NCBI GenBank assembly: GCA_002436005.1
Contig: DIXG01000088.1
Coordinates: 1-64,000, forward strand
Reading direction: 5' to 3'
Source: Anaerolineaceae bacterium UBA6086
GTDB taxonomy: Bacteria; Chloroflexota; Anaerolineae; Anaerolineales; Anaerolineaceae
DNA length: 64,000 bases
A program made the translations under genes and the position numbers. This document shows, piece by piece, positions 35,091 through 44,581 of the stretch (its first letter is position 1; every line of letters starts with the position of its first letter). Under the pieces are notes generated by a model. The model saw nothing but the letters and a program-made list of their open reading frames with translations, did no database searches and was not told where the DNA came from.

Positions 35091-36494
35091 ATGATGGCAC
35101 GCACCCAAACCCGCTTTGTTTGCCAGGAATGTGGCCGCATTTCACCCAAAGCCCTGGGCCGCTGTCCCCAGTGTGGTGCGTGGGACAGTATGATAGAAGA
35201 AATCGTAGAAACACAGCAGACCGCCTCGAGCCACGCCAACCAGCATGGTTTGGGCGGTCTTTCGATTCCCAAGAAGCTCAGTGAAATCGAAGGCAACAGC
35301 GATGAACGCATCCCGGTGCCGATTGGCGAATTTTCACGCGTCCTGGGCGGCGGTGTGGTACCCGGTTCGATTGTCCTGATTGGTGGGGACCCGGGAATAG
35401 GGAAATCAACCCTTTTACTGCAGATGACCATGCAGATGGCTGGTGCAAACCGGGTGCTGTATGTCTCCGGAGAGGAATCGGAACGGCAGATCAAAATGCG
35501 CGCCATGCGCCTGTTGGGTGGCATCGATGGCAGTCCGCCGACCGATTTACCAGGGGAGCTTTTCCTGGTGACGGAGACCAATCTTGATGTGATTATGAGC
35601 CACATTCGGGAGGCGAACCCACGGCTGGTTGTGATTGATTCCATTCAAACGGTTTATCGTCCTGATATGGAATCGTCGGCAGGCTCAGTCTCGCAAGTGC
35701 GTGAAAGCGCTTCTCGCCTGCGCGAATTGGCTAAAACCTCCGGGATTGCTGTATTTTTGATCGGGCATGTGACCAAACAGGGCACGATTGCCGGGCCGCG
35801 TGTCTTGGAGCATATTGTGGACACCGTGCTCTACCTGGAAGGCGACCGCTACCAGGCTTATCGGCTGCTGCGGTCGGTCAAGAATCGTTTTGGCGCCACA
35901 TCCGATGTGGGTGTCTTTGAGATGCACGAGCGCGGGATGATCGAGATCACCAATCCTTCCGAAGCCTTTCTGGCAGAGCGGATGGTGAATGCCCCGGGTT
36001 CTGCCATCGCTGTGACGATGGAGGGTACGCGGCCGCTGCTAGTGGAGATCCAGGGATTGACCAGCCCCACCAACTTTGGCAACCCCAGGCGAACGCCGAA
36101 CGGGATTGATTTTAACCGCCTGCTTTTAATCACGGCGGTGCTGACGCGCCGCTTGAACATGCGCCTTTCGGAGCAGGATGTTTTTGTGAATGTGGTTGGA
36201 GGCTTGCGGATTGATGAACCCGCAGCCGACCTGGCAGTGGCGGCTGCCATCACTTCCTCCATGCGAGACCAGGCGGTGCGCGCGGATACGGTGCTGATTG
36301 GCGAACTGGGTCTTTCGGGCGAGCTGCGCATGGTTGGGCAAATGGATGCGCGCTTGCGAGAGGCAGCCAGCCTCGGCTTTAAACAAGCCATAGTCCCCCG
36401 CAGGCTGCAGCGTAAACAGCCTTTCCCAAAGGGGATTGAGGTGCAAGAGGCGCGCGCCTTGAGCGAAGCATTGAAGCTGGCATTGATCGATTAA
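35091..36494 (+). CDS. radA: DNA repair protein RadA (Sms)
   Basis: A 467-residue protein. An N-terminal zinc finger (CQEC, CPQC) precedes a RecA-like ATPase with Walker A GGDPGIGKST near residue 100 and the RadA-specific motif KNRFG. The C-terminal part is the Lon-protease-like domain (VGGLRIDEPAADLAVAAA). RadA drives branch migration in recombination. It starts immediately after the clpC stop, with no gap (ATG 35091 or ATG 35094), so the pair is translationally coupled. Confidence 0.96.
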   Translation: MMARTQTRFVCQECGRISPKALGRCPQCGAWDSMIEEIVETQQTASSHANQHGLGGLSIPKKLSEIEGNSDERIPVPIGEFSRVLGGGVVPGSIVLIGGDPGIGKSTLLLQMTMQMAGANRVLYVSGEESERQIKMRAMRLLGGIDGSPPTDLPGELFLVTETNLDVIMSHIREANPRLVVIDSIQTVYRPDMESSAGSVSQVRESASRLRELAKTSGIAVFLIGHVTKQGTIAGPRVLEHIVDTVLYLEGDRYQAYRLLRSVKNRFGATSDVGVFEMHERGMIEITNPSEAFLAERMVNAPGSAIAVTMEGTRPLLVEIQGLTSPTNFGNPRRTPNGIDFNRLLLITAVLTRRLNMRLSEQDVFVNVVGGLRIDEPAADLAVAAAITSSMRDQAVRADTVLIGELGLSGELRMVGQMDARLREAASLGFKQAIVPRRLQRKQPFPKGIEVQEARALSEALKLALID

Positions 36495-36602
36495 GTCCTT
36501 TTATTTCATCGGTTTTAACAGACAACCGTTATAATTGGGTCAAACCCTTCAGGGACGCTGAAGCCTGTCGCTGAAACAAACTAACCGGAACAGGAATTCA
36601 CT

Positions 36603-37115
36603 ATGAGTCATCCAAGTCTTGATTTTCACCCGATCTCCCGTGTGCGGCGGAATCACGGTCTGGAACACGCCACCATCAATGTTTTAAATAAGAAATATCC
36701 TAATGTTCGAATGGGGGGTGTATCCACGCCCTTTGGGTTCACCATCATTGGTGAAATCGATTCTGAAACGGTTGCAGAAGGGGCGATTGAAGCGTTGAAG
36801 CGGCTGCGCGCCGGCGAAAGTTCCCTGACTCAGCACCCGAATTGCGGCACCAATTTTGCGGTTTCTGGCCTGATGGCTGGGTTTGCTGCCTGGTTGGGGA
36901 TGCTCGGAACTGGAAAGAAGCAAGGCGATAAATGGGAAAGGCTCCCGCTGGCTGTATTGCTGGCGACGATCGCCCTGATCCTCACCCGCCCATTGGGACC
37001 CATCGTCCAGCAGCGCATCACCACGGCAGGTGATCCTGAGGCGTTGGAACTGGACAGGATTGAAACCTTTATCCGTGCGGGCGTGCGCATGCACCGCATT
37101 GTTACCAGGGGATGA
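36603..37115 (+). CDS. DUF6391-like membrane protein
   Basis: A 170-residue protein. The N-terminal part contains RRNHGLEHATINVL, a conserved His-rich helix, then GFTIIGEID. Two hydrophobic helices follow (GLMAGFAAWLGML and LLATIALILTRPLG). The conserved region resembles DUF6391; the function is unknown. A TATAAT at 36530-36535 lies about 65 bases upstream and CAGGAATTCACT is the probable ribosome binding site. It is followed by holA after eight bases. Confidence 0.65.
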   Translation: MSHPSLDFHPISRVRRNHGLEHATINVLNKKYPNVRMGGVSTPFGFTIIGEIDSETVAEGAIEALKRLRAGESSLTQHPNCGTNFAVSGLMAGFAAWLGMLGTGKKQGDKWERLPLAVLLATIALILTRPLGPIVQQRITTAGDPEALELDRIETFIRAGVRMHRIVTRG

Positions 37116-37123
37116 GCGTTTAG

Positions 37124-38164
37124 ATGATGGAAGAAAAGCCGGTTGTATATATCTTACGGGGGGATGACCGGGAAGCGGTGGAATCCAATATCCACATCTT
37201 TTTCAAAAGCCTGGGTGCGCCGGATATGGCTGGCATGAACACCACTCACCTGGAAGGAAAATCTATCACCCTGAATGACTTACGGAGTGCAGCATTGGCG
37301 CTTCCCTTCCTGACTGCAAGGCGCCTGGTGGTGCTGGATGACGCGCTGGCTTTTATGGATAAGGATAAAAGCGAGGCGCAGCGGGCAAGGCTTATTGAGC
37401 TGCTGGATTCCCTGCCACCAACAACGGCTTTGGTATTGGTGATTCCAGATTCACAAAAACGGCGGAAACGCGGGGGTGTTTGGGAATCCTACTGGGTGAC
37501 TCTGAATGAGAAGCACTGGTTGATGCAATGGGCAAGCTCATCCGGGAATAAAGCCTTTATCCAGGATTGTCTTTTGCCAACCGATCGCCAGATGGCGGAT
37601 TGGATTCGAAAGAAAGCGGCAGAGTTGGGCGGCAGTTTTACGCCCGGTGCCGCACAAAAACTGGTGGGGTATCTTGGCAATAACACGCAGCGAACCTTTC
37701 GGGAAATCGAGAAATTGTTGACCTATGTCAACTATGAGCGTCCGGTTGATGATGTTGATGTGATGGAACTGAGCATTCGGGAAGAGCAGAGTGACATCTT
37801 CAGCCTGGTGGATGCCATGGGGTTGCGTGATGGCGAAACGGCTATCCGGCTCTTACATCTGCTGCTGGATGACATGCCTTTCAATCAGCTTTTTCCGATG
37901 GTCATTCGGCAGTTTCGGTTGATCCTTCAAACGCGAGAAATTCTGGATATGGGTGGGGGCGAGCAGGAAGTGGCAAAAACCCTGGGGATGCAAAATTTTG
38001 TCGCTCGAAAGATAATCCCCCAGGCACGCTTGTTCACGCTGGCATCATTGGAATCCATTTATCACCATCTGCTGGAAATTGACCTTGCAATGAAGACCCG
38101 CTATGTAGACGGCTCAATTGCCATGGATGTGTTCATCGCTCAGCTTGCCAACCAGTTGATCTGA
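37124..38164 (+). CDS. holA: DNA polymerase III delta subunit
   Basis: A 346-residue clamp-loader subunit that opens the beta clamp. The start VVYILRGDDREAVES and the middle segment GNNTQRTFREIEKLLTY with DIFSLVDAMGLRD are typical of HolA. The late helical collar (LFPMVIRQFRLIL) is clear. It probably forms one transcript with the DUF6391-like gene. Its partner delta' is at 16.7 kb. The exact start may be ATG 37124 or 37127. Confidence 0.9.
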   Translation: MMEEKPVVYILRGDDREAVESNIHIFFKSLGAPDMAGMNTTHLEGKSITLNDLRSAALALPFLTARRLVVLDDALAFMDKDKSEAQRARLIELLDSLPPTTALVLVIPDSQKRRKRGGVWESYWVTLNEKHWLMQWASSSGNKAFIQDCLLPTDRQMADWIRKKAAELGGSFTPGAAQKLVGYLGNNTQRTFREIEKLLTYVNYERPVDDVDVMELSIREEQSDIFSLVDAMGLRDGETAIRLLHLLLDDMPFNQLFPMVIRQFRLILQTREILDMGGGEQEVAKTLGMQNFVARKIIPQARLFTLASLESIYHHLLEIDLAMKTRYVDGSIAMDVFIAQLANQLI

Positions 38165-38381
38165 TTCTGGTCAATCCTGTTCTTTTTGTATGTGTTCCTC
38201 GCTTTGGCGCATGTTAACGATGTATCTTTTTCAATCCGGGGCTAAACGATTCTTGTGGGCTCATTTATAACCGGTTTTCGTTTCTGGGAGAGCACACATC
38301 ACCGACAGGGAGACATGGGTATAATAGAACCGTGATCAAGCGATGTATTAATCAGACATTTTCTATCGAGAGAAGTGGGGC

Positions 38382-39293
38382 ATGGGTATGACCGTTCTGA
38401 ATTTGCGTGTGGCAACTTTGAACATCAGCGGTGGTGAGAAAACCTTCGAAGAATTCCCTCATGACACCCGCCAATCGCGCCTGGAGGCTTTGAAGATCCT
38501 GATCGGCCGTTTGGATGCTGATGTGTTGTGTCTGCAGGAGGTCTCGCAGTACGTGGACGCAGATGGCGTTTCACACAGCCTGATGGACGCCGTCAACCAG
38601 GCTGGCAGCTATCATTATTCAGGTTATGGGAAGACCCTTTCAATGGAAACCCATATGCAGGTCAAGAAAGATGTGATGGTGGAGGGCATTTTCAATGACT
38701 GGTGGGATTGGTCTAAGGGGAATTCGGTGCACGCCCGGATTCCGTTTGCAAGGCTGGGTGATCCCCAGCGGCCGGGCGTGCCGCGCAATGTCCCCTTGTA
38801 TCAGCCGGGTCAATATGAAGGGACCCGGGATAGCGACCCGCGCTATGCCCTGCTGACGCGTCTCAAGCAAGCGCCCTACCCTTATGTGATGACAGTGCAC
38901 CTGAGCACATTGGTGGGTGAACGCCAGCCAGAAAGTCGACCGGATCGGGTGGAGCAATCCCAAATCTTGCGCTTTCAGCAGGTCAAACGCATTCTGGATC
39001 TGGTGCGGGTGCACATCTTGGCGAAAGGCATGCCGTTGATCCTGGCGGGTGATTTCAATGCTGACGCAGATGAATTTTATCTTGCACATTTACTGGGTGC
39101 GGAATCCGGCTTTGTGCGCCTGGTGCCGGAGAACGAGCAGCCCAGCCACGCAGGATCGGAAAAGCTCATTGATCACATCTTCTTTTTTCCGCAAGAGCGC
39201 CTGGTGAATTATCACTGTTATATTGAGGAAGGTGACCTGAGCCGCCGGGCATCGGATCACTTACCGATTGTGGCTGATTTAGAGATCAGGTAG
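38382..39293 (+). CDS. Endonuclease/exonuclease/phosphatase family protein
   Basis: A 303-residue EEP-fold hydrolase: RVATLNISGG at the start, VLCLQEVSQY with the metal-binding Glu, GDFNADADEF near the C-terminal third, and the final ASDHLPIVADL with the catalytic His. Substrates in the family range from nucleic acid to phospholipids, so a specific one cannot be assigned. A TATAAT at 38320-38325 lies upstream. Two close ATG codons (38382 and 38388) are possible. Confidence 0.85.
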   Translation: MGMTVLNLRVATLNISGGEKTFEEFPHDTRQSRLEALKILIGRLDADVLCLQEVSQYVDADGVSHSLMDAVNQAGSYHYSGYGKTLSMETHMQVKKDVMVEGIFNDWWDWSKGNSVHARIPFARLGDPQRPGVPRNVPLYQPGQYEGTRDSDPRYALLTRLKQAPYPYVMTVHLSTLVGERQPESRPDRVEQSQILRFQQVKRILDLVRVHILAKGMPLILAGDFNADADEFYLAHLLGAESGFVRLVPENEQPSHAGSEKLIDHIFFFPQERLVNYHCYIEEGDLSRRASDHLPIVADLEIR

Positions 39294-39416
39294 CAGGGCG
39301 TTGGGTGCATCAATTCATGATGGGTATCAACAACGCTTCTGAAGAAAATTAGGATTTTTGGAAACGAAAATGTCATTATTTTTTATAGGTAAACTGGCAG
39401 AACTGGAGCAGGATTT

Positions 39417-40895
39417 ATGGTAAACGAATCAAAGCGGAACTATTTTGGAACAGATGGCATTCGCGGAACCGTGGGGGTTGCGCCCCTGGTGCCCGAATTT
39501 GTGACAAAACTGGGATATGCAGCGGGAGTCGTACTTTCCCAAACGGCAGGAACGCACCCAACCTTTTTAATTGGGCGCGATACTCGCCAATCGGGCGAGA
39601 TGCTGCAGAGTGCATTGACGACGGGTTTGCTCGCCAGCGGCGCTACTGTGGTGGACCTGGGTGTGATCCCCACACCAGGCGTGGCTTTCATGGTGCGCAA
39701 GGTGAATGCACAGGCTGGCGTGGTCATTTCGGCTTCGCATAACCCGGTGGCGGAGAATGGCATCAAGTTCTTTGATGCCAACGCTTTGAAGTTAAGCGAA
39801 GCGATCGAGCTCGAAATTGAATCGCTGCTCAGCCAACCCATGGACCTTTCAAATACCGCTGCCGCCCAATACGGACGCCGCATTGACGGGACGGAGATGC
39901 GCGAGTGGTATGTGGATCACCTGGTGGATGAACACCCCCGTTCCTTGTTGGATGGTTTCAAACTGGTGCTGGATTGTGCCAATGGCGCTGCGTCGTGGTA
40001 TGCCCCGGAAGTGTTTTCTCGCCTGGGCGCAGAGGTGGTAGTGATTCACGCTTCACCCACCGGCGCCAACATCAATGAACAGGCAGGTTCGGAGCATGTG
40101 CGCCGTCATCCCGAAGATCTGCACACCCTGATCCAAAAATATGATGCCCATTTTGGGGTTGTTTTTGACGGTGACGCGGATCGTGTGATCTTTGTGGACG
40201 AGGCAGGTCACCTGGTGGATGGTGATCATATGCTGGCGATTTTGTCGGATTATTTCGCTGCCCAAAAGCGGCTGCTGGCTGGAACGGTGGTCAGCACGAC
40301 CATGCGCAACGGGGCTCTGGTCAACTATTTTGCCGAGCGGAAGATCACGTTTGTTGAAACGCCGGTGGGCGATAAATATATTATGGAAGTGTTGGGACAG
40401 TTGATGCATAAGGAATACCAGCACGGGCAGATTGGCCTGGGCGGTGAACAGGCTGGGCATATCATCCTGATGGATGAAACCCACGCCACTGGGGATGGAT
40501 TGCGTTCCGCAATTTACCTGATTCGGGCGTTGATGGACAGCGGACGCCCCTCCCTGGCGGAGCTGGCGGAAAGCATTAATAAATATCCCCAGGTGATTGC
40601 ATCAGCCCTTGTGGTGGAAAAAATCAACCTGGAGTCGCTGGACCAGGTCAGGGCTGCCCAGGCAAACCTGGAACAAGCATTGCCCGGGCTGACCCGCTTG
40701 AATTTACGCTATTCCGGCACGGAACCCAAGGTGCGGTTGATGTTGGAGGCGGACACAAGGCATACGGAAGCCGATCTGGCACAGCAGGCGTTTGCATTGT
40801 GTGAGGCTGTTCAAAAGGCGACCGGCACACCGGCGGATAGCTTGCTGGAAGTGCTGAATGTGACGCGCGGTGGGCTGGTTCACCGGCAAGTGTGA
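39417..40895 (+). CDS. glmM: Phosphoglucosamine mutase GlmM
   Basis: A 492-residue alpha-D-phosphohexomutase that converts glucosamine 6-phosphate to glucosamine 1-phosphate for UDP-GlcNAc synthesis. The start NYFGTDGIRG is characteristic of GlmM. The phosphoserine is Ser107 in SASHNP, the metal loop reads DGDADR, and the final phosphate-binding motif RYSGTEPKVR is intact. GAGCAGGA four bases upstream supports ATG 39417. The C-terminus extends about 40 residues beyond a typical 450-residue GlmM. It is followed after 34 bases by a second phosphohexomutase. Confidence 0.9.
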   Translation: MVNESKRNYFGTDGIRGTVGVAPLVPEFVTKLGYAAGVVLSQTAGTHPTFLIGRDTRQSGEMLQSALTTGLLASGATVVDLGVIPTPGVAFMVRKVNAQAGVVISASHNPVAENGIKFFDANALKLSEAIELEIESLLSQPMDLSNTAAAQYGRRIDGTEMREWYVDHLVDEHPRSLLDGFKLVLDCANGAASWYAPEVFSRLGAEVVVIHASPTGANINEQAGSEHVRRHPEDLHTLIQKYDAHFGVVFDGDADRVIFVDEAGHLVDGDHMLAILSDYFAAQKRLLAGTVVSTTMRNGALVNYFAERKITFVETPVGDKYIMEVLGQLMHKEYQHGQIGLGGEQAGHIILMDETHATGDGLRSAIYLIRALMDSGRPSLAELAESINKYPQVIASALVVEKINLESLDQVRAAQANLEQALPGLTRLNLRYSGTEPKVRLMLEADTRHTEADLAQQAFALCEAVQKATGTPADSLLEVLNVTRGGLVHRQV

Positions 40896-40929
40896 GCGTT
40901 AAACAGTTTTTGATCTTCAGGAGAACTTT

Positions 40930-43485
40930 ATGAGAAATGTATCACAGGATCTTACAACCCTTGAAATTACCCAGTTAGGCGCCAGTTTCAACCGGATTAA
41001 CCGCGGTTTATTCGCGGCACAATCACCGCAAGAATGGACGCCGGCGGTTGAGGAAATGACCCGCTTTTTGGCTGTGGTGGATGAGAAGGTGCTCTCTGAC
41101 CTGGCGCTGATTGCTGGCAATGCGATTGACTCTTCGCGCGCTTTCAGCATGCTGCTGACGGTGATTGCCCTTGGCACCCAGTATCGTCATGAGCAATACA
41201 AGCCTAAAGGAGCGGATGACCAAAAAATTCGCAACCTGATCGATGAGGTGTATCTACCCTTGACGGGTGCGATGCGGAAACAGGCGATCGACCTGGCGAA
41301 AAAATACCTGGCTGCCCCGGTTTTTGATTCGCTGCGCGAGGCGATTGACCATGAGATCCTTCCGCTGCTGGACAGCATGGATTTTAGCAAAGACCCGCAC
41401 CGCTGGATGCCGTTCCGTGTGGTGCAGATTGCCAATATCTACGAGCGGCTGTATGGTTTTCGCCTGCGCACGTCTGATCCCCTGCTGATCGGCGATTCGG
41501 GTCATCTTGGCTTGCTGCGCATGATTTATGATCGAAAGTACCTGCGGTTTGGCACTTCGGGGGTGCGTGCCCGCTGGGGCAACGACTTTACGGAGCAGCG
41601 AGCCAGGCAAGTTGTGCAGGCAGTGTGTGATTTCATGAATGATAGTGATGTTCCCGATTTTGTGGGCAGGGAAAATTTAGCAGGCAAGAAGGTTGTGATT
41701 GGCTATGACACGCGGCGCAATGCGGACCTGGTGGCAGAATGGGCAGCAGAAGTGTGCCTGGCGAATGGATTTGAGGTTGAATTTGCGGCACGCGATACCC
41801 CTACCCCCGCCCTGGTCTATTATCTGACCGATTACCTCAAGCCCGAGGATGTTGCCGGGTTGTTGATCTGCACAGCCAGCCATAACCCGCCAGAATGGCA
41901 GGGAATCAAATTTAACCCGCGCCTGGGCTATCCCGCGCCGACTAATGTGACGGATTTCATTGCCTTCAGGATCAACGAACTGCAGATGGTGGATGCCAGC
42001 GCCCGCACCACAGACCTGGCGGACGCGCGTCAGCGCGGCCGCTTACGCGGCTTTGACCCCCTGGATGACTATGTAGCCTGGATCAAAGACAATGGCAATG
42101 GCAATGCGCGAATCCCCGTTGATTTTGACCGGATTCGCCGGTTCTTCAGCGATAAGATGGTGGTGATTGATGAATTTCACGGCTCCGGGCGGGGCTATCT
42201 GACCCGTCTGGTGGGGGAAGCCGGCGTGCGCTATACCGTTCTGCATGCCCAGCGTGACCCCGAGCTGACCGGGCTGGATTACGCCAACCCAGAGGAACCC
42301 TTTATCAACTCTTTGAAAGCCAAGGTGGCAGAAACGGGCGCCCATCTGGGGATGGGCATGGATACGGATGCAGATCGCTTTGGGGTCGTGGACAAGGGTG
42401 GGGTCTTCTTCCGCCCGAACCAAATCTTACCGATGTTGATCCGCTACCTGGGCATCGAGCGCGGCTTGAAAGGGCGGGTAATTGCCACCCAAACAGGCTC
42501 CCCCCTGATTGAAGTTCTGGCGGGGATGATTCCGAATAACAAGGAAAATGAACCCGCAGAAGGTGCACTGCCCGGCTATGTCAGCCATCCCTTTTATGAG
42601 ATCAACATCGGGGGACCCGAAGATCGCATCCTGGAGCATGCCTTCTTGGTACCGGTGGGCATCAAGTATATTGAGGAGATTCGCCGAACGGATCGCGCGT
42701 ATCAGAGTGAAAAGCCGCTGCCCGAAAACTGGCGTGACAGGATCCTGATTGGTGGCGAGGAATCCTCCGGGCTGACCACGCGCGGGCATGTCACGGACAA
42801 GGACGGCCCCTGGGCAAACCTGTTGATCATGGACATGCTGGCATATTTTGGCACGCGTGAGGAAAACCCGCTGACCACAATCGCTGAGATTTGGCAGGAT
42901 ACAGTAGAAATGGAAGGTTTGTGGGAATCCTTTGGCTGTGTGCCAGATGACGATACCTCGCACACCGGGCGGACGGACGTGGATGCGCCCTTGGAGGCGA
43001 AGGAAGCCTTTATCAACTATTATCTGGATCTCCCCCAATCGAACCTGGAAGCGAAGGTCGCTGGGATGGACATTGCTTACCTGGGAGGCATCCGCTATGA
43101 AGTGGCTGAGATGCAACTGCGCGACGCAGATGGCGATGAGCGCTATCAACTGCGTGTGCGGGCATCTGGCACGGAACCCATCAACCGAATTTACGTGGAG
43201 AGCAGAGACCCGCAGCAGGGAAAGATCATCATGGATGCTGCGCTGGCGCGTTTGGAAGCGTTGACGATCGAGGAGATTAGTAAAGCCTATAGCGTATGGC
43301 GGCTGGTGGATATGCTCAGCCAGACCCGGCTGACGGAAAAGACCCGCCAAGCTGTGCAGGCGACGATTACAGAGCAGGGTTGGCCGTTATCCGAGGTCAC
43401 GTCGAAGCTGCAGCAGATCATGAATGTTTTAGAGGCCCGCAATCGTAAAATAGCAGAAGCCTGGCTGCTTTCTCTGACGGCGTAG
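40930..43485 (+). CDS. Long phosphoglucomutase/phosphomannomutase
   Basis: An 851-residue phosphohexomutase. The catalytic core begins near residue 195 (FGTSGVRARWG), with phosphoserine Ser317 in TASHNP, metal loop GMDTDADR and sugar loop GGEESSGLT, then RASGTEPI. About 195 extra residues precede the core and 90 follow it, both helical and without a recognised domain. It should interconvert hexose 1- and 6-phosphates. I infer that it could use the glucose 1-phosphate from the GH94 enzymes at 56-61 kb. CAGGAG seven bases upstream supports ATG 40930. Confidence 0.88.
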   Translation: MRNVSQDLTTLEITQLGASFNRINRGLFAAQSPQEWTPAVEEMTRFLAVVDEKVLSDLALIAGNAIDSSRAFSMLLTVIALGTQYRHEQYKPKGADDQKIRNLIDEVYLPLTGAMRKQAIDLAKKYLAAPVFDSLREAIDHEILPLLDSMDFSKDPHRWMPFRVVQIANIYERLYGFRLRTSDPLLIGDSGHLGLLRMIYDRKYLRFGTSGVRARWGNDFTEQRARQVVQAVCDFMNDSDVPDFVGRENLAGKKVVIGYDTRRNADLVAEWAAEVCLANGFEVEFAARDTPTPALVYYLTDYLKPEDVAGLLICTASHNPPEWQGIKFNPRLGYPAPTNVTDFIAFRINELQMVDASARTTDLADARQRGRLRGFDPLDDYVAWIKDNGNGNARIPVDFDRIRRFFSDKMVVIDEFHGSGRGYLTRLVGEAGVRYTVLHAQRDPELTGLDYANPEEPFINSLKAKVAETGAHLGMGMDTDADRFGVVDKGGVFFRPNQILPMLIRYLGIERGLKGRVIATQTGSPLIEVLAGMIPNNKENEPAEGALPGYVSHPFYEINIGGPEDRILEHAFLVPVGIKYIEEIRRTDRAYQSEKPLPENWRDRILIGGEESSGLTTRGHVTDKDGPWANLLIMDMLAYFGTREENPLTTIAEIWQDTVEMEGLWESFGCVPDDDTSHTGRTDVDAPLEAKEAFINYYLDLPQSNLEAKVAGMDIAYLGGIRYEVAEMQLRDADGDERYQLRVRASGTEPINRIYVESRDPQQGKIIMDAALARLEALTIEEISKAYSVWRLVDMLSQTRLTEKTRQAVQATITEQGWPLSEVTSKLQQIMNVLEARNRKIAEAWLLSLTA

Positions 43486-43509
43486 CAGATATTTTTAAAT
43501 TGCTTACAT

Positions 43510-43537
43510 GGCAGACCACTCGTCTGCCCTGTTTGTG
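43510..43537 (+). terminator. Intrinsic terminator after the phosphohexomutase gene
   Basis: GGCAGAC and GTCTGCC form a 7-bp stem with a five-base loop, followed by CTGTTTGTGTT. It separates two convergent genes. Confidence 0.6.
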
Positions 43538-43574
43538 TTAACCAAATGTGGGGAAAGACTATGTCTGTGTTCCT

Positions 43575-44561
43575 TTAATCTCCCGTGATAATCACCAGCG
43601 TCTGGCTGCTGAAGGCGTAGAGTCCCTCTGGCATGGGGCGCTGATAGAGGATGTGATCCCGCAGGGCATAAGCAAAGGCGCTCTGATCCACGATCCGGTC
43701 GTAGGGATCGAGCTCAAAGAAAGGCTGATAGCGCGCAGCCAGGTAGCTGACCCGGCTCATATCGAGTTTGACCTGCGGCCACTGTTCACTGGGGATCAGG
43801 ATGGGATGATCCGCGATCAGGATCAGCTCGTCAGGTAAATTGGGCAACAGCGCCTGAACATCTTTGATGAAGACAAGCGGTGTGGAATCCTGCCTTTCTT
43901 CAAAGGGCAGTTTGGCTTCATCGTGAATGCGATAGGGGTGAAAGGGGTCTTTAGAATCTTTCAACAGCACCTGGATATAAGCTGTTCCGCCTGCGGGAAT
44001 GGTGTTGATGGGGATGCTTTCTCCCAATGTGCCGCCCAACACCAGCTGCATCGGTAGTAATGTGCCGTCAAATTCATGAGCGACATTGAGGTAGTAAACG
44101 GTGATCATTTCGCCTAAAAACTCGAGATTTCGCTGGTGGATACCCCTATCCAGCAGCTGAAAAGCCATAAAAGCCCACAGTTCATTAAGCTCACCATCCA
44201 GGCTTTCGCCCCTTTGGGTCACGCGAGTGTAGGACCAATCCACAACCCGACCAAAGATATCCTGGTATGGAAAGAGCAGGGCAGGCTGGCTGGGCACCGG
44301 GCTGGGAGAAGGCGTGGGACTGAGGGTGTTGAAGGGTGTAAGCGTGATTGTGGGGGTCTTTGATGGAAGGGGTGTGATAGTGGGCGCCAGCGTGGAAGTG
44401 TGTGTCAGGCTGGGGGTGAGGGTGTGCGTCGCGGTCAGCGGTGTGGTCGTGGTTGGTTGGAGGGTTGGGGTAACAGAGCCAGAATTGCCGCAACCCAGCA
44501 GCAAACCCGGAAGGATGAGCAAGAGCAGGGGTAGCATGACCTTTTTGAGTGGTTGGCGCAT
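43575..44561 (-). CDS. Lipoprotein of unknown function
   Basis: A 328-residue lipoprotein with lipobox LLGC and a long Thr/Pro linker (residues about 30-90). The rest is a single globular region that begins LLFPYQDIFGRVVDW. I recognise no family and no catalytic motif. ATG 44561 is used; a TTG one codon earlier is less likely. It starts 20 bases after the stop of the MEMO-family gene, so they are probably co-transcribed. Convergent with the phosphohexomutase gene. Confidence 0.6.
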   Translation of the reverse strand: MRQPLKKVMLPLLLLILPGLLLGCGNSGSVTPTLQPTTTTPLTATHTLTPSLTHTSTLAPTITPLPSKTPTITLTPFNTLSPTPSPSPVPSQPALLFPYQDIFGRVVDWSYTRVTQRGESLDGELNELWAFMAFQLLDRGIHQRNLEFLGEMITVYYLNVAHEFDGTLLPMQLVLGGTLGESIPINTIPAGGTAYIQVLLKDSKDPFHPYRIHDEAKLPFEERQDSTPLVFIKDVQALLPNLPDELILIADHPILIPSEQWPQVKLDMSRVSYLAARYQPFFELDPYDRIVDQSAFAYALRDHILYQRPMPEGLYAFSSQTLVIITGD

Positions 44562-44581
44562 CAAATAATCCGGTGGGCTGG

